NCBI RefSeq assembly: GCF_027460265.1
Contig: NZ_JAPZBC010000001.1
Location: forward strand, 3,557,001 to 3,621,000
Length of the DNA stretch: 64,000 nt
Direction of reading: 5' to 3'
From: Streptomyces sp. WMMC940
Lineage (GTDB): Bacteria > Actinomycetota > Actinomycetes > Streptomycetales > Streptomycetaceae
Part shown: positions 8,372-15,890 of the stretch, piece by piece
Numbering within the stretch: position 1 is the stretch's first letter
How the letters are laid out: every line of letters begins with the position of its first letter
Translations under genes and position numbers: made by a program
Notes under the pieces: generated by a model
Databases searched by the model: none
What the model was told of the DNA's origin: nothing
Seen by the model: the letters and a program-made list of their open reading frames with translations, nothing else

Positions 8372-10627
8372 ATGTCGGCGCCCGGCGGGCACCGGCGCTT
8401 GAACCGAATCCGGCGGCGGACCGTACAGGTAGTCGCGGGCGTGGCGGCCCCTGTCGTCATGCCGATCACCGGCCCTGCGCGGAAGGACCTACGGGTGGCG
8501 TTCTGGACACGCTCAAGCCGGCTGCCGGCCCAGGCCGCGGCTCCGGCCGTGGAAACCGGCACGGACGCCGGCACGGACCTCGTCACGGACGCCGGTGAAC
8601 GGCCTGTGCCCGACGGCCCCCAGGACCGCCCGGACCTCGGCACCGTGACGGAGGGGGGTGCCCACCGGGCGGGCGAGCGTCAGGACGGCCTCGTGACGGA
8701 CGCCGCCGATGCCTCCGCCGACGACGACGCGAACGCCCGTACCGCCTCCGACACCGGAACCGAAAGCGACGCCCGTACCGCCTCCGACAACGACACCTGT
8801 ACCGGAACCGACACCCCCTCCGGATCCGACACCCCCTCCGGCACCGCCACCGACGACGCCGCCACCGCCACCACCTCCGACACCGGCCACGGCCCCGACC
8901 CCGACACCCGTGGCGACGGCGACATGGACCGCCCGGTGGCGCCCGGCACCGGCGGCCGTCGTGGCCTTCGCCCGGCCGCGGCGCGAGCGGTCCACCACGG
9001 CGCCACCGCCGTGGCCGCCCTGGTCGTCCTCACCGCGCTCCTCCTGCCCAGCAAGCTCGGGCATCTCACGGCGCCCATGTTCCTCCGCATACCGGTGGAG
9101 GGGGTCTTCGGCGTCGCCGCGCTGCTGCTCCTCGGACCTGGTCGAGGCGGCCGGGTGAGGCGCCTCGTACCGGCGTTCACCGGCGCGGCGCTCGGCCTGA
9201 TGGTCGTGCTCAAGCTGCTCGACATCGGTTTCGACGCCGTCTACAAGCGGCCGTTCGACCTCGTGCTCGACTGGATCCTCCTCGACGACGGCCAGTCGTT
9301 CCTCCGCGACTCCATGGGCCCGGCGGGCGCGATCGGCGTCGTGATCGGGGTCCTCGTCCTCGTACTCCTGCTGCTCGTCCTCCTGACGTGGGCCGCCGTA
9401 CGGCTGAACCGGGTCCTGGCCCGTCACGGCGCCGCGGCTGCGGGAGGCACGCTCGTGTTCGGGACCGTGTGGGTCGTGTGCGCGGCGCTGGGTGTGCGCA
9501 ACACGGCGGTGCCCGTCGCGGCGGGCGGTTCGGCCGAGTTCCTCCAGGACCGGGTGCAGCAGGTGCGTGCCGGGCTGCGGGACAAGGAGGAGTTCGCCCG
9601 TGAGTCCGCCGACGACGACTTCGCCGGCGTACCCGCCGACCGGTTGCTCACCGGACTGCGCGGCAAGGACGTCATCTTCGCCTTCATCGAGAGCTACGGG
9701 CGCAGCGCGGTCGAGGACCCGGAGATGGGGCCGCGGGTCTCGGCCTTCCTCGCGGACACGGACCGCCGGCTGGGCGCGGCCGGCTGGTCCTCCAGGAGCG
9801 CGTTCCTCACCTCCCCGACGTACGGCGGCGGGAGCTGGCTGGCGCACTCCACCTTCAACTCGGGCCTGTGGATCAAGAACCAGCAGCGGTACCGCACCCT
9901 CACCTCCAGCGACCGTATGACGCTCACCAGTGCGTTCCGGAAGACGGGGGCCTGGCGGACGGTCGGCATCATGCCCGGCGTCACACGGTCCTGGCCGGAA
10001 GGGAAGTTCTACGGCCTCGACCACGTCTACGACTCGCGCAACATGGGCTACAAGGGCCCGAAGTTCAGCTGGACGCCGGTGCCCGACCAGTACAGCCTCT
10101 CCGCGTTCGAGCGCCTGGAGCACGGAAAGCCGGGCCGGGGGCCGATGATGGCGGAGATCATGCTCGCGTCGAGCCACAACCCGTGGGCGCCGATACCGCG
10201 AACACTCGGCTGGGACGAGATCGGCGACGGCTCCGTCTACCACGCCGTCGAGGAGGAGGGCAAGGACCCCGAGGAGGTCTGGAAGGACCCGGCGCGGGTC
10301 CGGACCGAGTACCGGCGCGCGATCGAGTACTCGCTGACGAGCCTCATCGCATACGTGGAGAAGTACGGCGACGAGAACACCGTGCTCGTGTTCCTCGGCG
10401 ACCACCAGCCCGTGTCCACGGTCACCGAGGACAAGCTCGGCCGGGACGTGCCGGTCACGATCCTCGCCCGCGATCCGGCCGTGCTGGACCGGGTCTCCGG
10501 CTGGGGCTGGCAGCCGGGCCTCAAGCCCGGTCCGGACGCCCCGGTCTGGCGCATGGACGCCTTCCGCGACCGGTTCCTCTCCGCGTACGGGGACCGGCCG
10601 GGGGCGGCGCCGGCGACGGGGCGCTGA
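8372..10627 (+). CDS. membrane sulfatase (LTA-synthase-like alkaline phosphatase superfamily)
   Basis: The product is about 751 residues. Residues 50-180 are a low-complexity Asp/Thr/Ser-rich segment. Several membrane helices follow (ALVVLTALLLPSKLG, VFGVAALLLLG, VVIGVLVLVLLLLVLLTWA), then an extracellular sulfatase/phosphotransferase domain. That domain shows VIFAFIESYGRSAVED at the metal/nucleophile site, SPTYGGGSW, and VFLGDHQP near the end. The architecture matches LTA-synthase-type enzymes, which move a phospho-head group or hydrolyse a sulfate/phosphate ester outside the cell. The ATG at 8372 follows GAGGAGGGGG at 8 nt; GTG 8369 is equally placed. It converges with a CDP-alcohol phosphatidyltransferase gene, hinting at a shared lipid head-group role. 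Confidence 0.8.
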   Translation: MSAPGGHRRLNRIRRRTVQVVAGVAAPVVMPITGPARKDLRVAFWTRSSRLPAQAAAPAVETGTDAGTDLVTDAGERPVPDGPQDRPDLGTVTEGGAHRAGERQDGLVTDAADASADDDANARTASDTGTESDARTASDNDTCTGTDTPSGSDTPSGTATDDAATATTSDTGHGPDPDTRGDGDMDRPVAPGTGGRRGLRPAAARAVHHGATAVAALVVLTALLLPSKLGHLTAPMFLRIPVEGVFGVAALLLLGPGRGGRVRRLVPAFTGAALGLMVVLKLLDIGFDAVYKRPFDLVLDWILLDDGQSFLRDSMGPAGAIGVVIGVLVLVLLLLVLLTWAAVRLNRVLARHGAAAAGGTLVFGTVWVVCAALGVRNTAVPVAAGGSAEFLQDRVQQVRAGLRDKEEFARESADDDFAGVPADRLLTGLRGKDVIFAFIESYGRSAVEDPEMGPRVSAFLADTDRRLGAAGWSSRSAFLTSPTYGGGSWLAHSTFNSGLWIKNQQRYRTLTSSDRMTLTSAFRKTGAWRTVGIMPGVTRSWPEGKFYGLDHVYDSRNMGYKGPKFSWTPVPDQYSLSAFERLEHGKPGRGPMMAEIMLASSHNPWAPIPRTLGWDEIGDGSVYHAVEEEGKDPEEVWKDPARVRTEYRRAIEYSLTSLIAYVEKYGDENTVLVFLGDHQPVSTVTEDKLGRDVPVTILARDPAVLDRVSGWGWQPGLKPGPDAPVWRMDAFRDRFLSAYGDRPGAAPATGR

Positions 10628-10698
10628 GCGGACCCGCACGTACGGGCGGGGCCCTCCCCGCGGGCGTCGGCACCCACCGGGCTGCGGTGCCCGTCCGT

Positions 10699-10803
10699 CC
10701 GGAAGCTCGTACACCACCTGCCCGGGAGGACGTCGGCACCGCGGCACTTCGAACCCCCGCCCGGCCGGAAGCACATACGTCACCTGCCCGGGAGGACGTC
10801 GGC
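10699..10803 (+). repeat. 39-bp direct repeat, two copies
   Basis: Similar 39-bp units beginning CCGGAAGC and ending GGGAGGACGTCGGC lie at 10699-10737 and 10765-10803 (66-bp period), with a handful of differences. They sit in the 610-nt gap between convergent genes; a 16-bp perfect palindrome (GTGCCCGCGCGGGCAC) follows at 10805-10820. The rest of the gap (10628-11241) shows no gene. Confidence 0.55.
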
Positions 10804-11098
10804 CGTGCCCGCGCGGGCACCTTCGGCGCGCTCCCGTAGGGGCGTCGGCACCGCCCACCGGATACGCCGGCTCCGTCGCCCCACGTCCGTCGACCCCGCA
10901 CGAGCCGTCGGGCAGCCGCCTTCCCCGCCGGCCCCGCCCGCCGAACGGCCGCGCGGACCACGCGACCACACACACGTTTCCCGGACCACCGCCCCGCCGG
11001 ATCCGCGCCCGCCGGACGTTCCGTCCACAGCCGCCCGAACCCCCCGGCCCACCCGCCCACCCACGCAACGACACGAACCCCCACCCCGGAAACACGAC

Positions 11099-11137
11099 GA
11101 CGGCCTGCACGACCCCAACGGGGTCGCACAGGCCGTC
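11099..11137 (-). terminator. hairpin terminator after the CDP-alcohol phosphatidyltransferase gene
   Basis: GACGGCCTG pairs with CAGGCCGTC. A 3/3 internal loop, a GACCCC/GGGGTC inner stem and an AAC loop complete the hairpin. It is placed between the convergent sulfatase and phosphatidyltransferase genes. Confidence 0.6.
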
Positions 11138-11241
11138 CTCACGCAGGCCCCGGAACTACCGACAGCGGCCGGGGCCCGCCGCACCGGCCGGGACGGTGGC
11201 GGGCCCCCCGTGCCCGCCTCCCGTCGCCCGGCCGGCGGGTC

Positions 11242-12033
11242 TCAGACCCGCTCGCGCGCCCGCGCCCGTACCACCGCCGCGCGGGGCCGGGACGTACGCG
11301 CGACCGGAACGCCGTCGCGGGCCCTGACGCACCAGAGGCCCCTGATGTCACGGCCGAAGGACCAGACGAGGGACGCCAGTGCGCCGAGGACGAGCAACCA
11401 GGCGGCCACGAACGGCAGAAGACCGGCCGCGGCGAGGAGCAGGACGACGCCCTGGAGCGCGGCCACGGTCTTGCGGGCCATGCTCGGCGGCAGCGGGCCG
11501 TTCAGCCACGGCAGTATCCGCGCGGCGGCGACGAACGCGTACCGCATCGCACCGATCAGCAGTACCCATGCGCCCAGCGAGGCGGCCACATGGACGCTGA
11601 GCACCAGGATGAGGAACGCGTCGGCCTCCATGTCGAAACGCGCGCCCAGTGCGGACTCCGTCCCGGTGCGCCGGGCGACCTGGCCGTCGACCGCGTCGAG
11701 TACCAGCGCCACCGTGGTCAGCGCGACCAGGGCGGTGATGCGGGGTCCGCTCGCGAAGGACTCGGCGACCAGCGCGGTCACCCCGCCGACGAGCGTCGTG
11801 CGGACCAGTGTGACGGCGTTCGCGGGCCCGAACGGCCTCGGCGGCCACGACCGGTGCAGGGCGCGTGTGAGCAGCGCCCACGTCGCGACCGTGAATGCCG
11901 CGCCCGTCAGCCAGCCGGCGGCGCCGAGTCCGGTCGCCGCGTCCAGGAGGACCAGCAGGACCGTCTGCGCGCCTGCCCCTGCCACCGTCTCCGGGCGCAG
12001 CAGCCGAGTCTCGTAGGTGCCGATCATGGCCAC
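11242..12033 (-). CDS. CDP-alcohol phosphatidyltransferase family membrane enzyme
   Basis: The enzyme class swaps CMP from a CDP-alcohol for a second alcohol to make phosphodiester lipids. The full family signature D-x2-DG-x2-AR-x8-G-x3-D-x3-D is visible in LDAVDGQVAR..GARFDMEAD, so the enzyme should be active. About six membrane helices surround it; length is about 263 residues. The GTG at 12033 was chosen because GGAGGG sits 10 nt upstream on the reverse strand. An ATG at 12099 would add 22 residues without a clear ribosome site. It is transcribed divergently from the alcohol dehydrogenase of the pterin-like island and probably belongs to it. The head group is unknown. Confidence 0.85.
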   Translation of the reverse strand: MAMIGTYETRLLRPETVAGAGAQTVLLVLLDAATGLGAAGWLTGAAFTVATWALLTRALHRSWPPRPFGPANAVTLVRTTLVGGVTALVAESFASGPRITALVALTTVALVLDAVDGQVARRTGTESALGARFDMEADAFLILVLSVHVAASLGAWVLLIGAMRYAFVAAARILPWLNGPLPPSMARKTVAALQGVVLLLAAAGLLPFVAAWLLVLGALASLVWSFGRDIRGLWCVRARDGVPVARTSRPRAAVVRARARERV

Positions 12034-12148
12034 CGCGGTACCACCCTCCGGATGTGTGACAGAGTCGACGAGTGCCGCGTACGGTGTGCGCGGTCTCATG
12101 ATTTTCAGAACGTAATCCGTCGCGGGAGTGTTCAGCGGGAGGTCGTGG

Positions 12149-13129
12149 ATGGAGCGCGTCGCACGCGCCTTCTGGCTCAATTCCCCAGGTCAGGGCGAGA
12201 TTCGGGATGTTCGTCTGGAGGAGCCCGACAAGGGTGACGTGGTCGTGCGCAGCCTCTGCTCAGGGGTGAGCCGCGGCACGGAGAGCCTCGTCTTCCGGGG
12301 TGGGGTGCCGGAGAGCCAGTACGCGGCGATGCGGGCGCCGTTCCAGGAGGGCGAGTTCCCCGGCCCGGTGAAGTACGGCTATCTCAGCGTCGGCGTCGTC
12401 GAGGAGGGCCCGTCGCACCTCGTCGGCCGCACGGTGTTCTGCCTCCACCCGCACCAGAGCCGTTACGTCGTTCCGGCGAGTGCGGTCACCCCGGTGCCGG
12501 ACACGGTGCCCGCCGGACGGGCGGTGCTGGCAGGGACGGTGGAGACCGCGGTGAACGCCCTGTGGGACGCCGCGCCCCTGGTGGGCGACCGGATCGCGGT
12601 CGTCGGCGCCGGGATGATCGGCGGCTCGGTCGCCGCGCTGCTGGCCGGGTTCCCAGGTGTCCGGGTGCAGTTGGTCGACGCGAACCCGGAGCGTGCCGCC
12701 CTGGCCGAGGCGCTGGGCGTCGACTTCGCCCTCCCGGAGGAGGCCCTCGGCGACTGCGACCTCGCCGTCCACGCCAGCGCCACCGAGGCCGGCCTGACCC
12801 GCTCGCTGGAACTCCTCGCGCCGGAGGGCACGGTGCTGGAGCTGAGCTGGTACGGCGACCGGCGGATCAGCGTGCCGCTGGGCGAGGCGTTCCACTCCGG
12901 CCGGCTGGTCCTGCGCGGCAGCCAGGTGGGGCGGGTGGCGGAGGCCCGGCGTTCGCGCCGCAGCTACGCCGACCGTCTCGCGCTCTCCCTGGAGCTGCTC
13001 GCCGACCCGGCGTTCGACGCGCTGATCACCGGCGAGTGCGCCTTCGACGAGCTGCCGTCGGTGATGCCGCGGATCGCCGCGGGTGAACTCCCGGGCCTGT
13101 GCCACCGGGTGGTGTACGACGCTTCGTAG
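12149..13129 (+). CDS. zinc-type alcohol dehydrogenase (MDR superfamily)
   Basis: The 326-residue medium-chain dehydrogenase/reductase starts MERVARAFWLNSPGQGEIR. The GroES-like N-terminal half has SLCSGVSRGTESLVFRG. The nucleotide-binding half has the Rossmann motif VVGAGMIGGSVAALLAG, followed by an acidic residue in QLVDANPERAALAEALG. The typical catalytic Cys/His zinc ligands are only partly recognisable, so zinc dependence is not certain. A GGGAGG ribosome site precedes the ATG at 12149. It opens the forward arm of the island, 220 nt before the pterin-synthase homologue. A redox step on a sugar or side chain is likely. Confidence 0.85.
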   Translation: MERVARAFWLNSPGQGEIRDVRLEEPDKGDVVVRSLCSGVSRGTESLVFRGGVPESQYAAMRAPFQEGEFPGPVKYGYLSVGVVEEGPSHLVGRTVFCLHPHQSRYVVPASAVTPVPDTVPAGRAVLAGTVETAVNALWDAAPLVGDRIAVVGAGMIGGSVAALLAGFPGVRVQLVDANPERAALAEALGVDFALPEEALGDCDLAVHASATEAGLTRSLELLAPEGTVLELSWYGDRRISVPLGEAFHSGRLVLRGSQVGRVAEARRSRRSYADRLALSLELLADPAFDALITGECAFDELPSVMPRIAAGELPGLCHRVVYDAS

Positions 13130-13351
13130 CCGGCGCCGAGTCGCCGCCTCCGCGGCCCCGCTTCGCGTCCCCGCCGCGCGGAGGTCCTCCGGTCCGGCAC
13201 GTCCCGCGGCCGTCGGACACCGCTCCGACGTGCCCGATCCCCGCGGAAATCCGAACGACCTGCGCCTTTGAACACGCAGTACTCTCCGGCCGTACTGATG
13301 GACACGGCCGCCCGCCGGCGGCCGAGCCGTACGACCGGGAGGTCACAGCCG

Positions 13352-13750
13352 TTGTTCAGCGTCACCGTCCGTGAGCACCTCATGATCGCTCACAGCTTCC
13401 ACGGCGAGGTCTTCGGGCCCGCGCAACGTCTGCACGGAGCGACGTACCTCGTGGACGCCACCTTCCGCCGTGCCGAGCTGGACGCCGACGGTCTCGTCGT
13501 CGACATCGGCCTCGCCACCACCGAACTGGGCAAGGTGGTCGGCGAGTTCAACTACCGCAATCTCGACGAGGTGCCCGAGTTCGCCGGGACCAACACCTCC
13601 ACGGAGTTCCTGGCCAAGGTCATCGCCGACCGGCTCGCGGACCGGGTCCACTCCGGCGCGCTCGGCGAGGGGGCGCGCGGACTGTCCGGCGTCTCCGTCA
13701 CGCTGCACGAGTCGCACATCGCGTGGGCGAGCTACGAGCGGGATCTGTGA
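13352..13750 (+). CDS. 6-pyruvoyl-tetrahydropterin synthase / QueD-like protein, degenerate metal site
   Basis: The 132-residue product has the T-fold pattern of the PTPS/6-carboxy-tetrahydropterin synthase family ([53 protein letters not shown]). Two metal-ligand positions are kept (His14, His28), but the canonical HGH reads HGA, with Ala30 replacing the third zinc His. The usual CxR before HGH reads AQR, so the catalytic Cys is gone. It probably does something other than normal PTPS chemistry. The TTG at 13352 has GGGAGG upstream; an earlier in-frame ATG at 13268 has no ribosome site. Its stop overlaps the glycosyltransferase start. Confidence 0.8.
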   Translation: MFSVTVREHLMIAHSFHGEVFGPAQRLHGATYLVDATFRRAELDADGLVVDIGLATTELGKVVGEFNYRNLDEVPEFAGTNTSTEFLAKVIADRLADRVHSGALGEGARGLSGVSVTLHESHIAWASYERDL

Positions 13751-14940
13751 GAGCGGGCTCCGTGAGCACGCGTCCCGAGGAGTGCGATGCCGCAGCCGCG
13801 CCCGAGCGCACCGTCCGGTTCGTCATGCCGGGGGGCGTGGACGACCCGGCCGCGCCGAGCGGCGGAAACGTCTACGACCGCCGGGTGTGCCGGGAACTGC
13901 CCAGGATCGGCTGGCAGGTCCACGAGCACGCCGTCGCCGGCGAGTGGCCGCGGCCCGGTGCCGGGCCGCGGTCCGAACTGGCGCGGGTGCTGCGCGAGTC
14001 GCCCGACGGCAGCCTGGTCCTCCTCGACGGACTCGTCGCGTGCGGGGTCCCCGACCTCGTCGTGCCCGAGGCGCAACGGCTGCGGCTGGCGGTGCTGGTG
14101 CACCTGCCGCTGGGCGACGAGACCGGGCTCGCCCCGGCGGTCGCCGCGGAACTGGACGCCGCGGAGCGCATGACGCTGCGGTCCGCGGCGGCGGTCGTGG
14201 CGCCCAGCGAGTGGGCGGCGGGACGGCTCGTGGAGCACCACGGCCTCGACCCCGACCGGGTCCGTGCCGCCGCCCCCGGCGCGGACGTCGCACCGCTCGC
14301 GCCCGGCACCGCGACGGGGACTCCCGCCCTCCCCGGACGGGGTGCCGCGCCGGACGCCGTGGGTCCCCGGCTGCTGTGCGTGGCCTCCGTGACCCCGCGC
14401 AAGGGGCAGCACCTCCTGGTCGAGGCCCTGGCGTCCGTCGCCGGACTGCCGTGGACCTGTGAGCTCGTGGGCGGAATCGGCCATGACCCCGGCTATGTGG
14501 CCCGGCTCCGGGAGCTGATCGCGGAGCACGGCCTGGACGGCCGGGTGCGCCTAGCCGGGCCCCGGTCCGGTCCCGACCTGAACGCGAGCTACGCGGCCGC
14601 CGACCTGCTGCTGCTCGCCTCGCACACCGAGACGTACGGGATGGTCGTCACCGAGGCGCTCGCACGCGGTGTCCCCGTCCTGGCGACGGCCGCCGGCGGG
14701 CTCCCGGAGGCGGTCGGGCGGGCGCCCGACGGCAGTGTGCCCGGCACGCTCGTGCCGCCGGGGGACCCGGTGGCACTCGCCGCGGCACTGCGCCGCTGGC
14801 TCTCCGAGCCCGGCGAGCGGCACCGCTCGAAGACGGCCGCGCGACGGCGGCGCACCGCACTGGCCGGCTGGGAGACGACCTCCCGGAGCCTGGCCAAGGC
14901 GCTGGAAGAACTCCGGCAGAATCCCCTGGAGGCCGTGTGA
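13747..14940 (+). CDS. family 4 glycosyltransferase (GT-B fold)
   Basis: The product is about 397 residues. A Gly-rich N-terminal domain ([20 protein letters not shown]) is followed by the C-terminal nucleotide-sugar domain with [36 protein letters not shown] and [15 protein letters not shown]. The E-x7-E type motif in this last part is typical of GT4 retaining enzymes. The GTG at 13747 overlaps the previous stop by 4 nt; GTG 13762 is an alternative. It is coupled to the following methyltransferase by another GTGA overlap, so pterin-like gene, sugar transfer and methylation are one transcript. The acceptor is unknown. Confidence 0.88.
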   Translation: MRAGSVSTRPEECDAAAAPERTVRFVMPGGVDDPAAPSGGNVYDRRVCRELPRIGWQVHEHAVAGEWPRPGAGPRSELARVLRESPDGSLVLLDGLVACGVPDLVVPEAQRLRLAVLVHLPLGDETGLAPAVAAELDAAERMTLRSAAAVVAPSEWAAGRLVEHHGLDPDRVRAAAPGADVAPLAPGTATGTPALPGRGAAPDAVGPRLLCVASVTPRKGQHLLVEALASVAGLPWTCELVGGIGHDPGYVARLRELIAEHGLDGRVRLAGPRSGPDLNASYAAADLLLLASHTETYGMVVTEALARGVPVLATAAGGLPEAVGRAPDGSVPGTLVPPGDPVALAAALRRWLSEPGERHRSKTAARRRRTALAGWETTSRSLAKALEELRQNPLEAV

Positions 14941-15890
14941 GTACGACCGATGTCACGCGTTACGCACCGGAGTGGCTGGCGCTGCGGGAGGCCGCCGACG
15001 CGGCGGCCCGCGCGCCCGAACTCCTGGAACCGCTGCGGCTCCGGCTGCCCGGTTCCGGCACGGCTCCGACGGACCGGCACGGCCGGGCCGCCCCGATGGT
15101 GATCCGGGACCTCGGGTGCGGCACCGGTTCGATGGGGCGCTGGCTGGCGCCCCGGCTGAGCGGCCGCCAGCACTGGATCCTGCACGACCACGACCCGCGG
15201 TTGCTCGAACTGGCCGCCACCCGACTGCCCCGTACGGCAGCCGACGGCAGCCCCGTCACGGTCGCGACGGAACGCGGTGACGTCTCCCGGCTGACGGCGG
15301 ATCGCCTCAAGGGCACCTCGCTGGTGACGGCGTCCGCGCTGCTGGACCTTTTCACCCGGGAGGAGTTGGACGGGCTGGTCGCGGCCTGCGCCGGGGCAGA
15401 CTGCCCGGCGCTGCTGGCGCTGTCGGTGGTGGGGCGGGTGGACCTCTCCCCCGCGGACCCGATGGACGCCGAGATCACCGATGCCTTCAACGCCCACCAG
15501 CGGCGTGAGGAGCACGGCCGCCGGCTGCTCGGGCCCGACGCGGTCGCGGCGGCCTCCGTCGCCTTCGCCCGCCGGGGCATGACCGTGCGGGTGCAGACCA
15601 GCCCGTGGCGGCTCGGCGCCGGAACGGGGGACTTCCCGGACACCGCGGCGGGCCCGGCCACCGTCGGCGGCGACGGCCGCACGCCGGACGGGCGGTTGTC
15701 GCGGCAGCTGGCGGCGGAGTGGCTGCGGGGCTGGGTCGGCGCGGCGCGGGAGCAGCGGCCGGACCTCGCCTCGCGCGCCGAGGCGTATCTGCGGCGCCGC
15801 CTGGAGGCCTGTGAGGCGGGCGAGTTGAGCGTGGTGGTCCATCACAGCGATGTGCTGGCGCTGCCCGGTCGGACGGGCGGCGCCTCGTGA
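14937..15890 (+). CDS. class I SAM-dependent methyltransferase
   Basis: The 317-residue product has the SAM-binding motif I VIRDLGCGTGSMGRWLAPRL, an acidic second strand LHDHDPRLLELAATRL and motif IV-like LVTASALLDLFTREELD. The C-terminal half has RGMTVRVQTSPWRLG. The GTG start overlaps the glycosyltransferase stop (GTGA), and its own stop overlaps the next start the same way. The methyl acceptor (N, O or C) cannot be read from the sequence. Context points to methylation of the glycosylated pterin- or pyrimidine-like intermediate of this island. Confidence 0.85.
   Translation: MSTTDVTRYAPEWLALREAADAAARAPELLEPLRLRLPGSGTAPTDRHGRAAPMVIRDLGCGTGSMGRWLAPRLSGRQHWILHDHDPRLLELAATRLPRTAADGSPVTVATERGDVSRLTADRLKGTSLVTASALLDLFTREELDGLVAACAGADCPALLALSVVGRVDLSPADPMDAEITDAFNAHQRREEHGRRLLGPDAVAAASVAFARRGMTVRVQTSPWRLGAGTGDFPDTAAGPATVGGDGRTPDGRLSRQLAAEWLRGWVGAAREQRPDLASRAEAYLRRRLEACEAGELSVVVHHSDVLALPGRTGGAS

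Noticed and set aside
8513..11110. 865-codon open frame on the reverse strand across the sulfatase gene
   Set aside because: Antisense of a clear gene; Val/Gly/Arg-rich low-complexity translation without domains. Open only because of GC-rich third positions.
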